Origin: Collinsella aerofaciens
Lineage (GTDB): Bacteria > Actinomycetota > Coriobacteriia > Coriobacteriales > Coriobacteriaceae
NCBI RefSeq assembly: GCF_015555045.1
Contig: NZ_JADNJQ010000001.1
Coordinates: 124,001-188,000 of the forward strand
Direction of reading: 5' to 3'
DNA length: 64,000 nt
Notes under the pieces: generated by a model
Seen by the model: only the letters and a program-made list of their open reading frames with translations
Databases searched by the model: none
What the model was told of the DNA's origin: nothing
Part shown: piece by piece, positions 30,970 to 39,084 of the stretch
Layout of the letters: the number at the start of each line of letters is the position of its first letter
Numbering within the stretch: the stretch's first letter is position 1
Translations under genes and position numbers: made by a program

Positions 30970-31803
30970 ATGGAAAACGAGAACATCACCGCCGTCGCCG
31001 AGGGCAAGCCCTCCGGCTACAAGGTCACCAAGAAGGACCTGCGCAACGCGAACTGGCGCTGGCTCATGAGCGTGTGCACCTTCAACTACCAGACCCAGCA
31101 GGGCGCCTCAGTCGCCTACGCCCTCTCGCCGGTCCTGAGGAAGATCTACACGAACGACGAGGACTATAAGCAAGCGCTCAACAACCACTTCCGCTACTAC
31201 AACACCCAGCCTTGGCTCGCCGCCATCATCCTTGGCGCCTGCGTGGCCATGGAGGAACGCGACGGCCTAGCGGCGGCGGACGCCGTCCAAGACCTGAAGA
31301 TTGGCACCATGGGACCGCTCGCCGGCGTCGGCGACTCCCCGCTCATGACCATGATCCCGACCATCATGGGCTCCATCGCCGCCTACATGGCCATCGAGGG
31401 CAACCCCGTGGGAGCCGGCATCTGGTTCGCGCTCATCCTGGCCATCTTCTGGGTCCGCATGCACGCCCTCGAGTTCGGCTACAAGCAGGGCGTGAAGCTC
31501 GTCACCGACTTCAGCGAGAAGCTTCCCAACCTCACTGCCGCCGCCTCCGTGCTCGGCCTCACCGTGGTCGGCTGCCTCATCGCCTCGGTCATCGGCGTCA
31601 CCTGCCCGATTAGCTTCAGCTTCGGCGACGTCTCGATGGAGATTCAGCCGCTGCTCGACAAGATCCTGCCTGCCATGATCCCCACCGCCATCACGGGAAG
31701 CGCGTATTACCTTCTTACCAAGAAGAACGCGAGCATGACGGCCCTCATCCTCGTGGTGATCGTCCTCGCGATGGTCGCCTCCGCCGCCGGCATCCTTGCC
31801 TAG
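30970..31803 (+). CDS. PTS IID component, mannose family
   Basis: A 277-residue protein starting with a cytoplasmic N-terminus (KVTKKDLRNANWRWLMS), then FNYQTQQGASVAYALSPVL, MGPLAGVGDSPLMTMIPTI and two or three C-terminal hydrophobic helices. These are hallmark segments of IID subunits. It works with IIC in transport. It begins two bases after the IIC stop, inside the same operon. Confidence 0.92.
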   Translation: MENENITAVAEGKPSGYKVTKKDLRNANWRWLMSVCTFNYQTQQGASVAYALSPVLRKIYTNDEDYKQALNNHFRYYNTQPWLAAIILGACVAMEERDGLAAADAVQDLKIGTMGPLAGVGDSPLMTMIPTIMGSIAAYMAIEGNPVGAGIWFALILAIFWVRMHALEFGYKQGVKLVTDFSEKLPNLTAAASVLGLTVVGCLIASVIGVTCPISFSFGDVSMEIQPLLDKILPAMIPTAITGSAYYLLTKKNASMTALILVVIVLAMVASAAGILA

Positions 31804-31829
31804 CTTCGACCCAAGAGATTGGTGAATCA

Positions 31830-32228
31830 ATGAGAAAGATAGTTGTGGCGAGCCATTCCCTTCTCGCCCAGGGCTTCAAGGACACCCTCGAGTTCCTTAC
31901 GGGTAAGAGCGACGCCGTCAACGCCGTGTGCGCCTACGTGAACGACAACGGCGAGGGGCTCGACGCGGCGGTCGAGGCGGCTCTTTCGGGCACTGACGAG
32001 GTCGTCGTCCTCACCGACGCGCTCGGCGGCAGCGTGAACCAGCGCTTCTCCCGCTTCGCCTCCGACCGGATCCACGTGATCGCGGGTGTCAACCTCCCGC
32101 TCGCCATGACGGTCGCGCTCGCGCGCCCCGACGAGAAACTCGACTTCGACGCCCTCGTCGACGAGGCGCGCCAGCAGATCGTCTACGTGAACGGTGCCAG
32201 TTCCGCCGAGTGCGAAGACGACGAATAG
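31830..32228 (+). CDS. PTS IIA component, mannose family
   Basis: A 132-residue protein with the phosphorylated His9 in IVVASHSLLAQGF, then VVVLTDALGGSVNQRF and IHVIAGVNLPLAM, all typical of IIA-mannose domains. It receives phosphate from HPr. It also probably reports substrate status to the PRD regulator, which itself carries a IIA-like domain. The 26-base gap from IID contains GAGATTGGTG as RBS. Confidence 0.92.
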   Translation: MRKIVVASHSLLAQGFKDTLEFLTGKSDAVNAVCAYVNDNGEGLDAAVEAALSGTDEVVVLTDALGGSVNQRFSRFASDRIHVIAGVNLPLAMTVALARPDEKLDFDALVDEARQQIVYVNGASSAECEDDE

Positions 32229-32240
32229 AGGAGGTCGACG

Positions 32241-33365
32241 ATGAGAGAGTTCCTTAAGGACGTGTGGATGCACGGCGGTGAGGAAAGCCGCGCCATCACC
32301 CCCGAGAACATCACGGGCGAGAAGGGCCGTGCCGCCATGTCGGCCAGCCACCTCGGCGTCGGCCGCAAGGGCTCGTGCTGCGTGCCCCTTGAGTCCGGCG
32401 AGACCATCACGCTCGCGGACATCGAGGGCCCCGGCATCATCCGCCACATCTGGATGACCGTCCCCGACAAGACCGCCGCCGGCAGCTTCGTCATGCGCGA
32501 CCTCGTGCTGCGCTTCTACTGGGACGACGAGGAGACCCCCTCGGTCGAGTGCCCTGTCGGCGACTTCTTCTGCAACGGCTTTGGTGAGCGCGCCATCGTC
32601 AACTCGATGCCCATCTGCGTGAACCCGACGGGCGGCATGAACTGCTACTTCGAGATGCCTTTCAGGAAGCACGCCAAGGTCACGCTTACGAGCGAGCACC
32701 CCGGGTTCATTAAGTACATCTTCTACACGTTCAACTACGCGCTCACCGACGTGCCGGACGACGCCATGTACTTCCACGCCCGTTTTAACCGCGAGCGCAG
32801 CACCCGCAGGGGCGTCGACTACACCGTGCTCGACGGCGTGCGCGGCAAGGGCTACTACGTCGGCACCTACATGGCCCTGTGCGCCCTGGAGCGCTATTGG
32901 TGGGGCGAGGGCGAGATGAAGTTCTTCCTCGACGGCGACGAGGAGTTCCCCACGGTCACCTCGACGGGAGCCGAGGACTACTTCGGCGGTGCCTGGGCCT
33001 TCCTCGACAGGCCGCCCCACGCGCTGCCCGAGGCGCAGTGCTTCAACACGCTGTTCGCCGGCTACCCGTACCGCTCGACGCGCGACGCCACGCGCGACCG
33101 CTTCAGCGCGGGCAAGCCGAACCCGAACCCGATGCTCGCGACCAACGACGACGCGCTGCCCAGGCACGGCCTCTACAGGTGGCACCTTCCCGACCCGATC
33201 TCGTTCAAGGAGGACCTGCGCGTGACGTTCCAGGACCTCGGCAACGACGACATCAAGCTCTACGAGCGCGAGGACGACATCTCCACCGTCGCCTACTGGT
33301 ACCAAAGCGAGCCGCACGCCGTGCTCGCCCCGTTTGCCGCAAGGCAGGACCGCGTGCCCAGGTAG
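32241..33365 (+). CDS. DUF2961 / GH172-family glycoside hydrolase
   Basis: A 374-residue cytoplasmic enzyme without signal peptide. Conserved family segments are ITLADIEGPGIIRHIWMT, LRFYWDDEETPSVECPVGDFF, NCYFEMPF and STGAEDYFGGAWAF. GH172 (formerly DUF2961) enzymes act on fructofuranose or arabinofuranose linkages; described members include a difructose dianhydride enzyme and D-arabinan hydrolases. The Glu in TGAEDYF fits an acidic catalytic residue. Co-location with a PTS and a fructokinase-like kinase points to intracellular breakdown of an imported fructose- or arabinofuranose-containing disaccharide phosphate. Confidence 0.85.
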   Translation: MREFLKDVWMHGGEESRAITPENITGEKGRAAMSASHLGVGRKGSCCVPLESGETITLADIEGPGIIRHIWMTVPDKTAAGSFVMRDLVLRFYWDDEETPSVECPVGDFFCNGFGERAIVNSMPICVNPTGGMNCYFEMPFRKHAKVTLTSEHPGFIKYIFYTFNYALTDVPDDAMYFHARFNRERSTRRGVDYTVLDGVRGKGYYVGTYMALCALERYWWGEGEMKFFLDGDEEFPTVTSTGAEDYFGGAWAFLDRPPHALPEAQCFNTLFAGYPYRSTRDATRDRFSAGKPNPNPMLATNDDALPRHGLYRWHLPDPISFKEDLRVTFQDLGNDDIKLYEREDDISTVAYWYQSEPHAVLAPFAARQDRVPR

Positions 33366-33393
33366 GGTCGCCTCGAAACAAGCCAACGTTATG

Positions 33394-33431
33394 GGCGCCC
33401 GCGGTTGACCATGACTGCGGGCGTCCCTTTG
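33394..33431 (+). terminator. Intra-operon hairpin before the kinase gene
   Basis: GGGCGCCCGC (33394-33403) pairs with GCGGGCGTCCC (33418-33428), followed by TTTGT. It may reduce read-through into the ROK kinase gene or act as an attenuator. Confidence 0.55.
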
Positions 33432-33444
33432 TAAGGAGGATCAC

Positions 33445-34329
33445 ATGAGCGAAAAGCAAATGAGGCTCGGCGCCCTCGAGGCCGGCGGGACCAAGATGGT
33501 CTGTGCCGTGGTGTCCGGCGACGGCGAGGTCCTCGACCGTATGGAGACCCCGACGCTTACGCCCGCCGAGACCGTCCCGCAGATGATCGAGTGGTTCACC
33601 GTCCGTGATGTGGACGCGTTGGGCATCGGCGCCTTCGGCCCGACCTGCGTCGACCCCAACGACGAGCGCTACGGCTCCATCCTCCAGACGCCCAAGCTCG
33701 CGTGGCGAGGCCATGGTCTTCGCGCCGCGTTCGCCGACGCCCTCGGGATTCCGGTGGCCTACGACACGGACGTGAACGTTGCCTGCCTCGGCGAAGTGGT
33801 CTTCGGCTGCTGCAAGGGGCTCGAGGACGCCGTCTACGTGACCATCGGCACCGGTGTGGGCGCGGGCGTCATGTGCGCGGGCAGGCTCCTTCACGGCATG
33901 CTGCACCCCGAGGCCGGCCACATGCTGGTAAGGACCCGTCCCACCGAGGAGGGACGCTGCGTCTGCCCGAGCCACGCGAGCTGTCTCGAGGGCCTCGCCT
34001 CCGGCCCCGCCATTGCCGCGCGCTGGGGAAAGCCCGCGGCCGAGCTCGCGGACAACGATGAGGTGTGGGCGCTCGAGGGGGATTATCTGGGGCAGATGTG
34101 CGCGAACCTCGTGCTCATGTACTCGCCTCGCCGCATCGTCCTCGGCGGCGGCGTGATGCACCAGGAGCAGCTCTACGGCATCGTCCGCAAGAAAACCCTC
34201 GAATATCTGGGTGGCTACATCCAGACCGCCGAGCTTAAGGACATGGAGCGCTACATCTGCGCCCCGGGCTGCGGCGGCGACCAAGGAATCCTCGGCGCGG
34301 CCGAGCTGGCAAGAAGGGCGCTCGCGTAA
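33445..34329 (+). CDS. ROK-family sugar kinase, fructokinase-like
   Basis: A 294-residue kinase. The N-terminal GALEAGGTKMVCAVVSGDG is the ATP-binding phosphate-1 motif in the fructokinase-type variant. VYVTIGTGVGAGVMCAGR follows, then HPEAGHMLV, and the zinc motif CVCPSHASC directly before LEGLASGPAI. The C-terminal VLGGGVM closes the fold. It phosphorylates the free sugar released by the GH172 enzyme, most likely fructose to fructose 6-phosphate. It has a strong RBS (AAGGAGG). Confidence 0.88.
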   Translation: MSEKQMRLGALEAGGTKMVCAVVSGDGEVLDRMETPTLTPAETVPQMIEWFTVRDVDALGIGAFGPTCVDPNDERYGSILQTPKLAWRGHGLRAAFADALGIPVAYDTDVNVACLGEVVFGCCKGLEDAVYVTIGTGVGAGVMCAGRLLHGMLHPEAGHMLVRTRPTEEGRCVCPSHASCLEGLASGPAIAARWGKPAAELADNDEVWALEGDYLGQMCANLVLMYSPRRIVLGGGVMHQEQLYGIVRKKTLEYLGGYIQTAELKDMERYICAPGCGGDQGILGAAELARRALA

Positions 34330-34361
34330 CTTGCGCTCTCTCCGCCATACAACGCGTTAAG

Positions 34362-34415
34362 AAAAGACGAGCGCTTCTTGCCAATTGAGCGGCAAGAAGT
34401 GCCCGTCTTTTGCAT
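34362..34415. terminator. Bidirectional terminator ending the PTS operon
   Basis: AAAAGACGAGCGCTTCTTGCC (34362-34382) pairs, with two mismatches, with the segment 34391-34411 ending GTCTTTT. It serves the plus-strand kinase gene and the convergent minus-strand methyltransferase gene. Confidence 0.75.
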
Positions 34416-34424
34416 TTTTGTCTC

Positions 34425-35255
34425 TCAAAATCTTATTTTCACGATTTGCATTTTCATCCCGTTGTCACCGACCCTTGCGAGAAACCGGAAAAAGCCGCTG
34501 ACAGAAGGGTCTCTCAAATCGTTATAACCCAGCATATAGCCGCGACTTGTGACCTGCAGACGGCTGTCCCACGTGCCGATTTCCTTGGCGGCATCCGAAA
34601 CCGCAAAATATGCCCCCACATCCTTGATTTTTGCAGTCTTAAGCCATGTTTTTGCGATCATCTTTACTGCTGTCCGATTGGCAGCATCAAAGACCAGCAC
34701 ACCGCCGGGGAAAGCGTCCGCCATCTCCCGCACCAGTTCCCGGACCTGCTGGGTCAGAAAGTAATAGAACACCCCGGAGGCAAAGAACACCGCCCCGCCG
34801 GAGGCATCGATTTTGCCAAACCATGCGGTGTCTTTCAGGTCGCAGGGGATATTTTGTTCCCGATCCCCGGCGGGCAGTAGCTGCTGCCGCAAGGCAATCA
34901 CATCCGGGAAGTCCAGATTGTAGATCTTGCATCTACCGTTGTCGCAGGTTCTGCCGGTGTTGTCCAACCCGCAGCCCAGATTGACCACCGCCGCATTGGG
35001 ATGGCCTTCCAGGTAATCCCGCACCTCGAAAGCAAGGTCACTCTGCCGCATGGCCACCTCCAGCGCACCAAAGCGCTGCATCAGGCTGCGGGAGTTTTTC
35101 TCTGCCTCTGAAAAGTCGTAGTCGATCTGGTCGAGCAGGCGAACCGCTGTTTCATCCCTGTAAAGGTTCGGGTACAGCTCCGTACACAGCTTTCGGGAAT
35201 ACAGCGGGAGGATCAGCGTCTCTTGCACGGTGTTTTTCTCAATTTTACATTTCAT
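34425..35255 (-). CDS. LCM-type class I methyltransferase
   Basis: A 276-residue protein. RLLDQIDYDFSEAEKNSRSL, then VVNLGCGLDNTGRTCDNG (SAM site near residue 90) and KIYNLDFPDVIALRQQLL match the leucine-carboxyl-methyltransferase-like family, which also contains natural-product O-methyltransferases. GCGLDN replaces the usual GxGxG as in that family. Codon use is visibly less GC-rich than in the flanking operons, which suggests transfer from a Bacillota relative. It is the third gene of an apparent minus-strand operon with the two methyltransferases upstream; an iron-box-like operator heads the unit. Confidence 0.8.
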   Translation of the reverse strand: MKCKIEKNTVQETLILPLYSRKLCTELYPNLYRDETAVRLLDQIDYDFSEAEKNSRSLMQRFGALEVAMRQSDLAFEVRDYLEGHPNAAVVNLGCGLDNTGRTCDNGRCKIYNLDFPDVIALRQQLLPAGDREQNIPCDLKDTAWFGKIDASGGAVFFASGVFYYFLTQQVRELVREMADAFPGGVLVFDAANRTAVKMIAKTWLKTAKIKDVGAYFAVSDAAKEIGTWDSRLQVTSRGYMLGYNDLRDPSVSGFFRFLARVGDNGMKMQIVKIRF

Positions 35256-35266
35256 AGGTTTCTTCC

Positions 35267-35452
35267 TCAGTGAATAAAAACTGTCATAAGTGCCGCCGCC
35301 AGCACAGCCGCTATGACCGTCATGCCTATCGCCATGTGCAGGGTGGATGCAAAAACGCCCGTGCTTGATACCCTTACTTCCGCGCCGTGACGCAGAGCCA
35401 CCTTTTCTTTTTGCGTATCTGCACCTCGTGAAAACCCGCCTGCTCCAGACAC
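35267..35452 (-). CDS. Possible small membrane protein
   Basis: The C-terminal 30 residues read HMAIGMTVIAAVLAAALMTV, a clear transmembrane helix preceded by a short polar region (RVSSTGVFASTL). The start is unclear: the long version (61 codons, 35452) overlaps the upstream methyltransferase by 79 bases, and the only later ATG gives 22 residues. It sits between two methyltransferase genes in the same direction. Function unknown. Confidence 0.3.
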   Translation of the reverse strand: MSGAGGFSRGADTQKEKVALRHGAEVRVSSTGVFASTLHMAIGMTVIAAVLAAALMTVFIH

Positions 35453-35979
35453 GCCTTTAATTCAATGTCCTTGTAGATGGTCATGCCGCCGATGATCTGC
35501 GTCCACCTCTCGTCCTTGTCCGTATCGCCATTGCTCTCGTTGCAGATAAGAATTGTCCCGCCTGGCTTCAGCGTCCGCCAGACCTCACGGAGGCATCGGG
35601 GCAAATCGGGCCAAAAATAGACGGTCTCAAAGGCCGTGGCGGCATCGAAGTAGCTATCCTCAAACGCCATATCTGCCACACTGCCTTGCAGAACGGCGCA
35701 ACGCCCCTCCTGAATTGCAATTCGGTTGAGCTTTCTAGTCTTCTCCACGCTGACGGGTGAATAGTCGATGCCCTTGACGACGCCATGCGGGCATTTTTTC
35801 AGCAGCCGTTTTATGTTCGTCCCGCCGCCGCAGCCGCAATCCAGCACCTTGGCATTTGGCGCAAGTCGTAGAAATCGAAGTCCCCACCGCGCCACAGGGC
35901 TGTGGCCCAGATTCATCATGGCAACCATAAGTTTTCCGCCGAGGCCCACGGGCTTGCGGGTGTTTTCAAAGAACGACAT
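35374..35979 (-). CDS. Class I SAM-dependent methyltransferase (Methyltransf_11 type)
   Basis: A 201-residue protein, start 35979 after GGAGGGACCAG; its first bases overlap the preceding methyltransferase gene by 14. Motif I is AKVLDCGCGGGTNIKRLL. GVVKGIDYSPVSVEKTRKL (motif Post I), AVLQGSVADMAFEDSYFD and LREVWRTLKPGGTILICNE follow. The substrate is unknown. The C-terminus ends in a basic motif (KKKRWLCVTARK). It forms a translationally coupled pair with the next gene upstream. Confidence 0.82.
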   Translation of the reverse strand: MSFFENTRKPVGLGGKLMVAMMNLGHSPVARWGLRFLRLAPNAKVLDCGCGGGTNIKRLLKKCPHGVVKGIDYSPVSVEKTRKLNRIAIQEGRCAVLQGSVADMAFEDSYFDAATAFETVYFWPDLPRCLREVWRTLKPGGTILICNESNGDTDKDERWTQIIGGMTIYKDIELKACLEQAGFHEVQIRKKKRWLCVTARK

Positions 35980-36595
35980 CTGGTCCCTCCGATTTCGTGC
36001 ATTCCGCATAGGTCAACGGGAACGAAGCCTTCAGCACCGCGCTTTTCTGCACCGCCCAGCCGTTTTGACGCAGGAAACACAGGTATTCCTCGCTTGTCCA
36101 CCTGCTGTGGAGGGGGAATCCTGCCATACTCATGAAAAAGGCTTTTACCTTGCCGGAAACCGAGTTTCCCGCGTGGGTGAAGGTTGGCGCGATGAGCACG
36201 CCGTCGTCCTTCAGCACCCGCCTGATTTCTTGCAGGGCCTTTTCTGGATGCGGCACTATGTGAAGCGCGTTGGACGCGATCACCACTTCGAAGGACTTCT
36301 GTGCATAGGGCAGGCGGAACATATCTTGTACGGAAAAGTGCAGCTTTGCGGATTGATTGTCCCGCTTTGCTTCAAGGATCATCTGTGCAGAAGCGTCTGT
36401 AGCCTCGATGTGTGCCGCCGCATTCACGATGCTCTTTGCGATAAGCCCCGTGCCGGTGGCAACCTCCAGTACGGTTTTTGCTTTCACTACCGGCCTGATC
36501 AGTCCATACATCTTCTCATACGCCGCCCGGTCGTTTCGCATGAAACGGTCGTATCGACCGGCATTCTTGTCCCAGAAGCCCTTGCGTTCGTGCAT
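35966..36595 (-). CDS. Class I SAM-dependent methyltransferase
   Basis: A 209-residue protein, ATG 36595 with GGGGGCG upstream (a TTG at 36610 is the alternative). GFWDKNAGRYDRFMRNDRAAY, VLEVATGTGLIAKSIV (motif I), IEATDASAQMILEAK and FEVVIASNALHIVPHPEKAL define a UbiE/small-molecule methyltransferase fold. It is the first gene of the methyltransferase operon. An iron-box-like palindrome lies 40-70 bp upstream, suggesting iron-dependent control; relatives in gut Bacillota are often encoded near siderophore or iron ABC transporters (from memory). Confidence 0.82.
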   Translation of the reverse strand: MHERKGFWDKNAGRYDRFMRNDRAAYEKMYGLIRPVVKAKTVLEVATGTGLIAKSIVNAAAHIEATDASAQMILEAKRDNQSAKLHFSVQDMFRLPYAQKSFEVVIASNALHIVPHPEKALQEIRRVLKDDGVLIAPTFTHAGNSVSGKVKAFFMSMAGFPLHSRWTSEEYLCFLRQNGWAVQKSAVLKASFPLTYAECTKSEGPDVVL

Positions 36596-36642
36596 GGCTA
36601 TCGCCCCCAAACAGTTAGAGCCATCTAACTATAACACACGAA

Positions 36643-36671
36643 TCATACAGTAAAATAAGGCTAACCTTATT
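36643..36671 (-). promoter_or_regulatory. DtxR/IdeR-like operator and promoter
   Basis: On the minus strand AATAAGGTTAGCCTTATT is a palindrome whose core AGGTTAGCCT equals the centre of the DtxR-family iron box (consensus TTAGGTTAGCCTAACCTAA). A TATAGT -10-like box lies about 35 bases downstream. It lies directly upstream of the methyltransferase operon. Confidence 0.55.
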
Positions 36672-37004
36672 TCTTGGCTAAGATGCATCTCTTCGGTTTT
36701 CGCTTATAACGGCGCGAGTCAGATACTAGGCTGGAGCTGAAGAAGGAGCTTGGCGGACAGGTAGGTCGATACCGGTTCCCGGAACGGTGATCCAGCCAAT
36801 TACACCAGGGCTCTAGTCATTGAGTGGGAATAGAAAATTCCTTAGTTATGGGGGTATAAATTTGATTTCCTTCAGGATAAACCCCCATGACTATATGAAT
36901 TGACCTGCTGACTTCAATGAAGATTGGAGGGTAACGGTCAGGGGTGACGGCCCAACGAGTGTTATTTTGCGAGCTATGCGCATTGAAAGCGACCTTTCGT
37001 GGTA
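36672..37004. other. Remnant-rich intergenic stretch
   Basis: No intact gene. A short plus-strand frame (36711-36788) reads RLELKKELGGQVGRYRFPER and stops, probably the tail of a lost gene. A GAGTGGGAATA motif lies at 36822. A hairpin follows: TTAGTTATGGGGGT (36853-36866) with ACCCCCATGACTA downstream. The last part carries a possible promoter for the structured leader at 37.0 kb (TTGAAA and TATAAA spaced 14 bases). Confidence 0.4.
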
Positions 37005-37135
37005 TAAACTACTTGCCGGAAGCCGCGGCTTTCAGAGTACGGCTTACGTGTACGTTTAACCTCCGTGGGCGACGGGGTGCCGCAAGGCGTAGAATATCGC
37101 CCACCTGTAGGGGCCTGCAGCGATGCGGGCCCCGC
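37005..37135 (+). ncRNA. Structured leader of the ToxN-like gene, candidate antitoxin RNA
   Basis: Downstream of TATAAA (about 37000) come a 12-bp palindrome AAGCCGCGGCTT, a hairpin GTGGGCGA (37065-37072) / TCGCCCAC (37097-37104), and a terminator-like GGGGCC / GGCCCC hairpin (37110-37133) just ahead of the toxin gene. A promoter, structured RNA, weak terminator, toxin order is typical of type III systems. Clear tandem repeats, the hallmark of type III antitoxins, were not seen beyond two similar 12-base segments (AGTACGGCTTAC and GTGTACGTTTAA). Confidence 0.35.
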
Positions 37136-37158
37136 TTCGTATGAAGGGGGCGTAACCG

Positions 37159-37608
37159 ATGAAGATCGTATCCATCTCTCAGGATTTCTTCGACCTCGTC
37201 GAGGGCGACCGCGAGCTCATGCTTAAGCACAATCGCCCCTGCATCGTGGTGGTGAGGCTGCGTTTCCGCGGGAAGCGCAGGGACTTCGCCGTGCCGCTGC
37301 GTTCCAACATCGCCCCTAACGTGCCCAAAGACCAGTACTTTGCGTTGCCACCCCGCCCCACGACGCGCCCCGGCTGCCGCCACGGCATCCACTACATCAA
37401 GATGTTCCCCATAACCAAGGCCTACCAGCGCCGCTTTAGGACCGAGGGCTCGGCCTACTACGAGACGCTCCAGCGCATCATCGACGGCAACACCAAGCGC
37501 ATTGTCTCCGAGTGCCAGGCATACCTCGACCGCTACGAGCGCGAGGGAAGGCCTCGCTTTGCCGTCGACATCGACCGTATCGTGGGGCTGCTGGAGGGCG
37601 AGAAGTAG
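37159..37608 (+). CDS. ToxN/AbiQ-family endoribonuclease toxin (type III TA-like)
   Basis: A 149-residue protein. MKIVSISQDFFDLVEGDREL, then RPCIVVVRLRFRGKRRDFAV with PLRSNI, and HGIHYIKMFPITKAY match the compact fold signature of type III TA toxins (CptN/TenpN/ToxN-like, with conserved xAxPLRSN and a following basic helix). These toxins cleave RNA and are inhibited by a repetitive antitoxin RNA encoded upstream. The gene has GAAGGGGGCG upstream and a strong terminator after it. The family call is from motif memory. Confidence 0.6.
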   Translation: MKIVSISQDFFDLVEGDRELMLKHNRPCIVVVRLRFRGKRRDFAVPLRSNIAPNVPKDQYFALPPRPTTRPGCRHGIHYIKMFPITKAYQRRFRTEGSAYYETLQRIIDGNTKRIVSECQAYLDRYEREGRPRFAVDIDRIVGLLEGEK

Positions 37609-37632
37609 GGCACCTCGGCTCAGTCTCGAGCC

Positions 37633-37655
37633 ATGCGGAGTCGCTCCGCATTTTT
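37633..37655 (+). terminator. Terminator after the ToxN-like gene
   Basis: ATGCGGAG TCG CTCCGCAT followed by TTTTT-type tract. Confidence 0.75.
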
Positions 37656-37816
37656 GAACGCCGCGTGTGCGTCCCAAATACTTGAGAAACAAGCTGTGAA
37701 GTGCGGTGGCGCGACCGTGCCCGTGCATAGCCGTCACCATTAGCGTCTGCGCGGCGTCGGCTTCAAGTGGAACTGGCGCCGCTGCTGTATATGGTTTGCC
37801 TTGCTGCAAATGGCGA

Positions 37817-38206
37817 TCAGTGCCCGCGATGTTTCTGCTTGCGCTTCAACTTCCGCTGCTCGAAGCGCGCCTCCGCCTCATCCGCGCGACGCTGACTTCT
37901 TGCTTGAGCCGACTCCCGCTTCATCGCTTCCCGCTGTGCCGCGAGCGCCTGTTGTGCCTTGGTGCTCACAGCGGGCCGTTTAAGGGCCTTCGCCGCCTCG
38001 CGAGCGCGCCGCTTGGGGTTCTTCGCGGGCTTGCTTGTTTCAGTGGCCTTGTCGCCGAAGAACGAGAGCTTCTCCCATTCGCTTGTAACGAATCGCAGAA
38101 TCTCCTCATCGGACGGCTCCGCGCCGAAGACGATGCGGGCGACGCCGTACCTTCCGTCCTCGACGTGCTCCGCCAGCCCGACCCAGAATTGGCCGTCGTG
38201 ATATGA
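37817..38206 (-). pseudogene. yjdF copy 2, 5'-truncated
   Basis: From YHDGQFWVGLAEHVEDGRYG to the basic C-terminus the product is almost the same as the copy at 23.5 kb (changes such as SEWEKLSFFGDKATE). Homology includes the hairpin after the stop and ends abruptly at about 38206, inside codon 11 of the intact gene. The start codon, RBS and structured leader are gone; the open frame continues to 38308 with unrelated residues. It is either a pseudogene or expressed from a fortuitous start. Confidence 0.75.
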
Positions 38207-38243
38207 CGATGAGCAGCAAGTCGCTGATAGCCGCCCTGCGAAG

Positions 38244-38705
38244 CTAGTTGCCTTGTTCGCAGCCGGGCCGCAGGCCGCACCTACGCTCGAGCTCCGCCAC
38301 GAGGGCATCGTTGTCGGTCACCGAGACGATGGCGTCGTCGTCGTAGGGCGCCTCGATGTAGACGCGGTCGAGCGAGTTGGCCGTCCCCGCCCAGAGCGTC
38401 CTGGTGCGCCGGACGCCCCGCACGTGGGCGTAGGGTATCACCGAACGCGTCCCAGCGTACACGACGACGAGGCGGTCGCCGTAGAGCTCGAGGCGGTTGC
38501 TGCGGACGGGAAGGGCGGCCAGGGCCACGAGGGCCGGGACGGGCACCAGCGCGAGCCAGCCCCATAGGAGCGCGGGACTTGAGCTCAGGAAACACGCGAT
38601 ACACGCTGCGGATAAACCGCCCGCCACAATCACCATGGCCGCTATGAACCACGGGTCTGTCCTGCCGGGGAACACCCGCTCCGGCCGCTCGCCCTTCTCA
38701 CCCAT
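38244..38705 (-). CDS. PH-domain-like membrane protein
   Basis: A 153-residue protein, start after GGGAGGGAGG. Two transmembrane helices (about 20-42 and 46-66) are followed by a soluble domain NRLELYGDRLVVVYAGTRSV, IPYAHVRGVRRTRTLWA and VYIEAPYDDDAIVSVTDNDAL, resembling bacterial PH-domain (YdbS/DUF304-like) proteins. It stands alone. Function unknown; such proteins are often envelope-associated. Confidence 0.65.
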   Translation of the reverse strand: MGEKGERPERVFPGRTDPWFIAAMVIVAGGLSAACIACFLSSSPALLWGWLALVPVPALVALAALPVRSNRLELYGDRLVVVYAGTRSVIPYAHVRGVRRTRTLWAGTANSLDRVYIEAPYDDDAIVSVTDNDALVAELERRCGLRPGCEQGN

Positions 38706-39084
38706 TACGGCCTCCCTCCCGACGCCCTCCCTGGCGGCGCGTGGGGCCGGAGAGTGCCTTGAACCCGTCGCCGACCATCTCGCCCCCCGTTCCGTGGGCC
38801 TTCTGTAGTGGTGTGTACCCCCGACTGTTCGACGGATGTCGTACGATTGAACGTTTTTCGAACTTTTTTAAGATGGGTGCGGCAGGATCGAGCAGATTGT
38901 TCGCGCGAGAGGCTCCCCGCCGCCGCGCCCGGTCTCGGGTTCGATGCATCGACATCCGTCCCAGGTGGTGTCTCCGCTGCGCGACATTGCAGGGGGCAAA
39001 GCCGAGATGCCATGGGGCGCGCCGAGGCTTTGCCCGCGGGGCGAAGATTCTAGGGGTCCGACGTGGCCTGGAGGGGAGACGGAC
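38706..39084. other. Intergenic stretch, nothing supported
   Basis: About 380 bases. Overlapping frames in both directions lack domains and RBS. There is an A/T-rich patch (38835-38870: CGTTTTTCGAACTTTTTT) that could carry promoter elements for either side, and the RBS (GGAGGGGAGAC) of the next, frameshifted gene. Confidence 0.35.
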
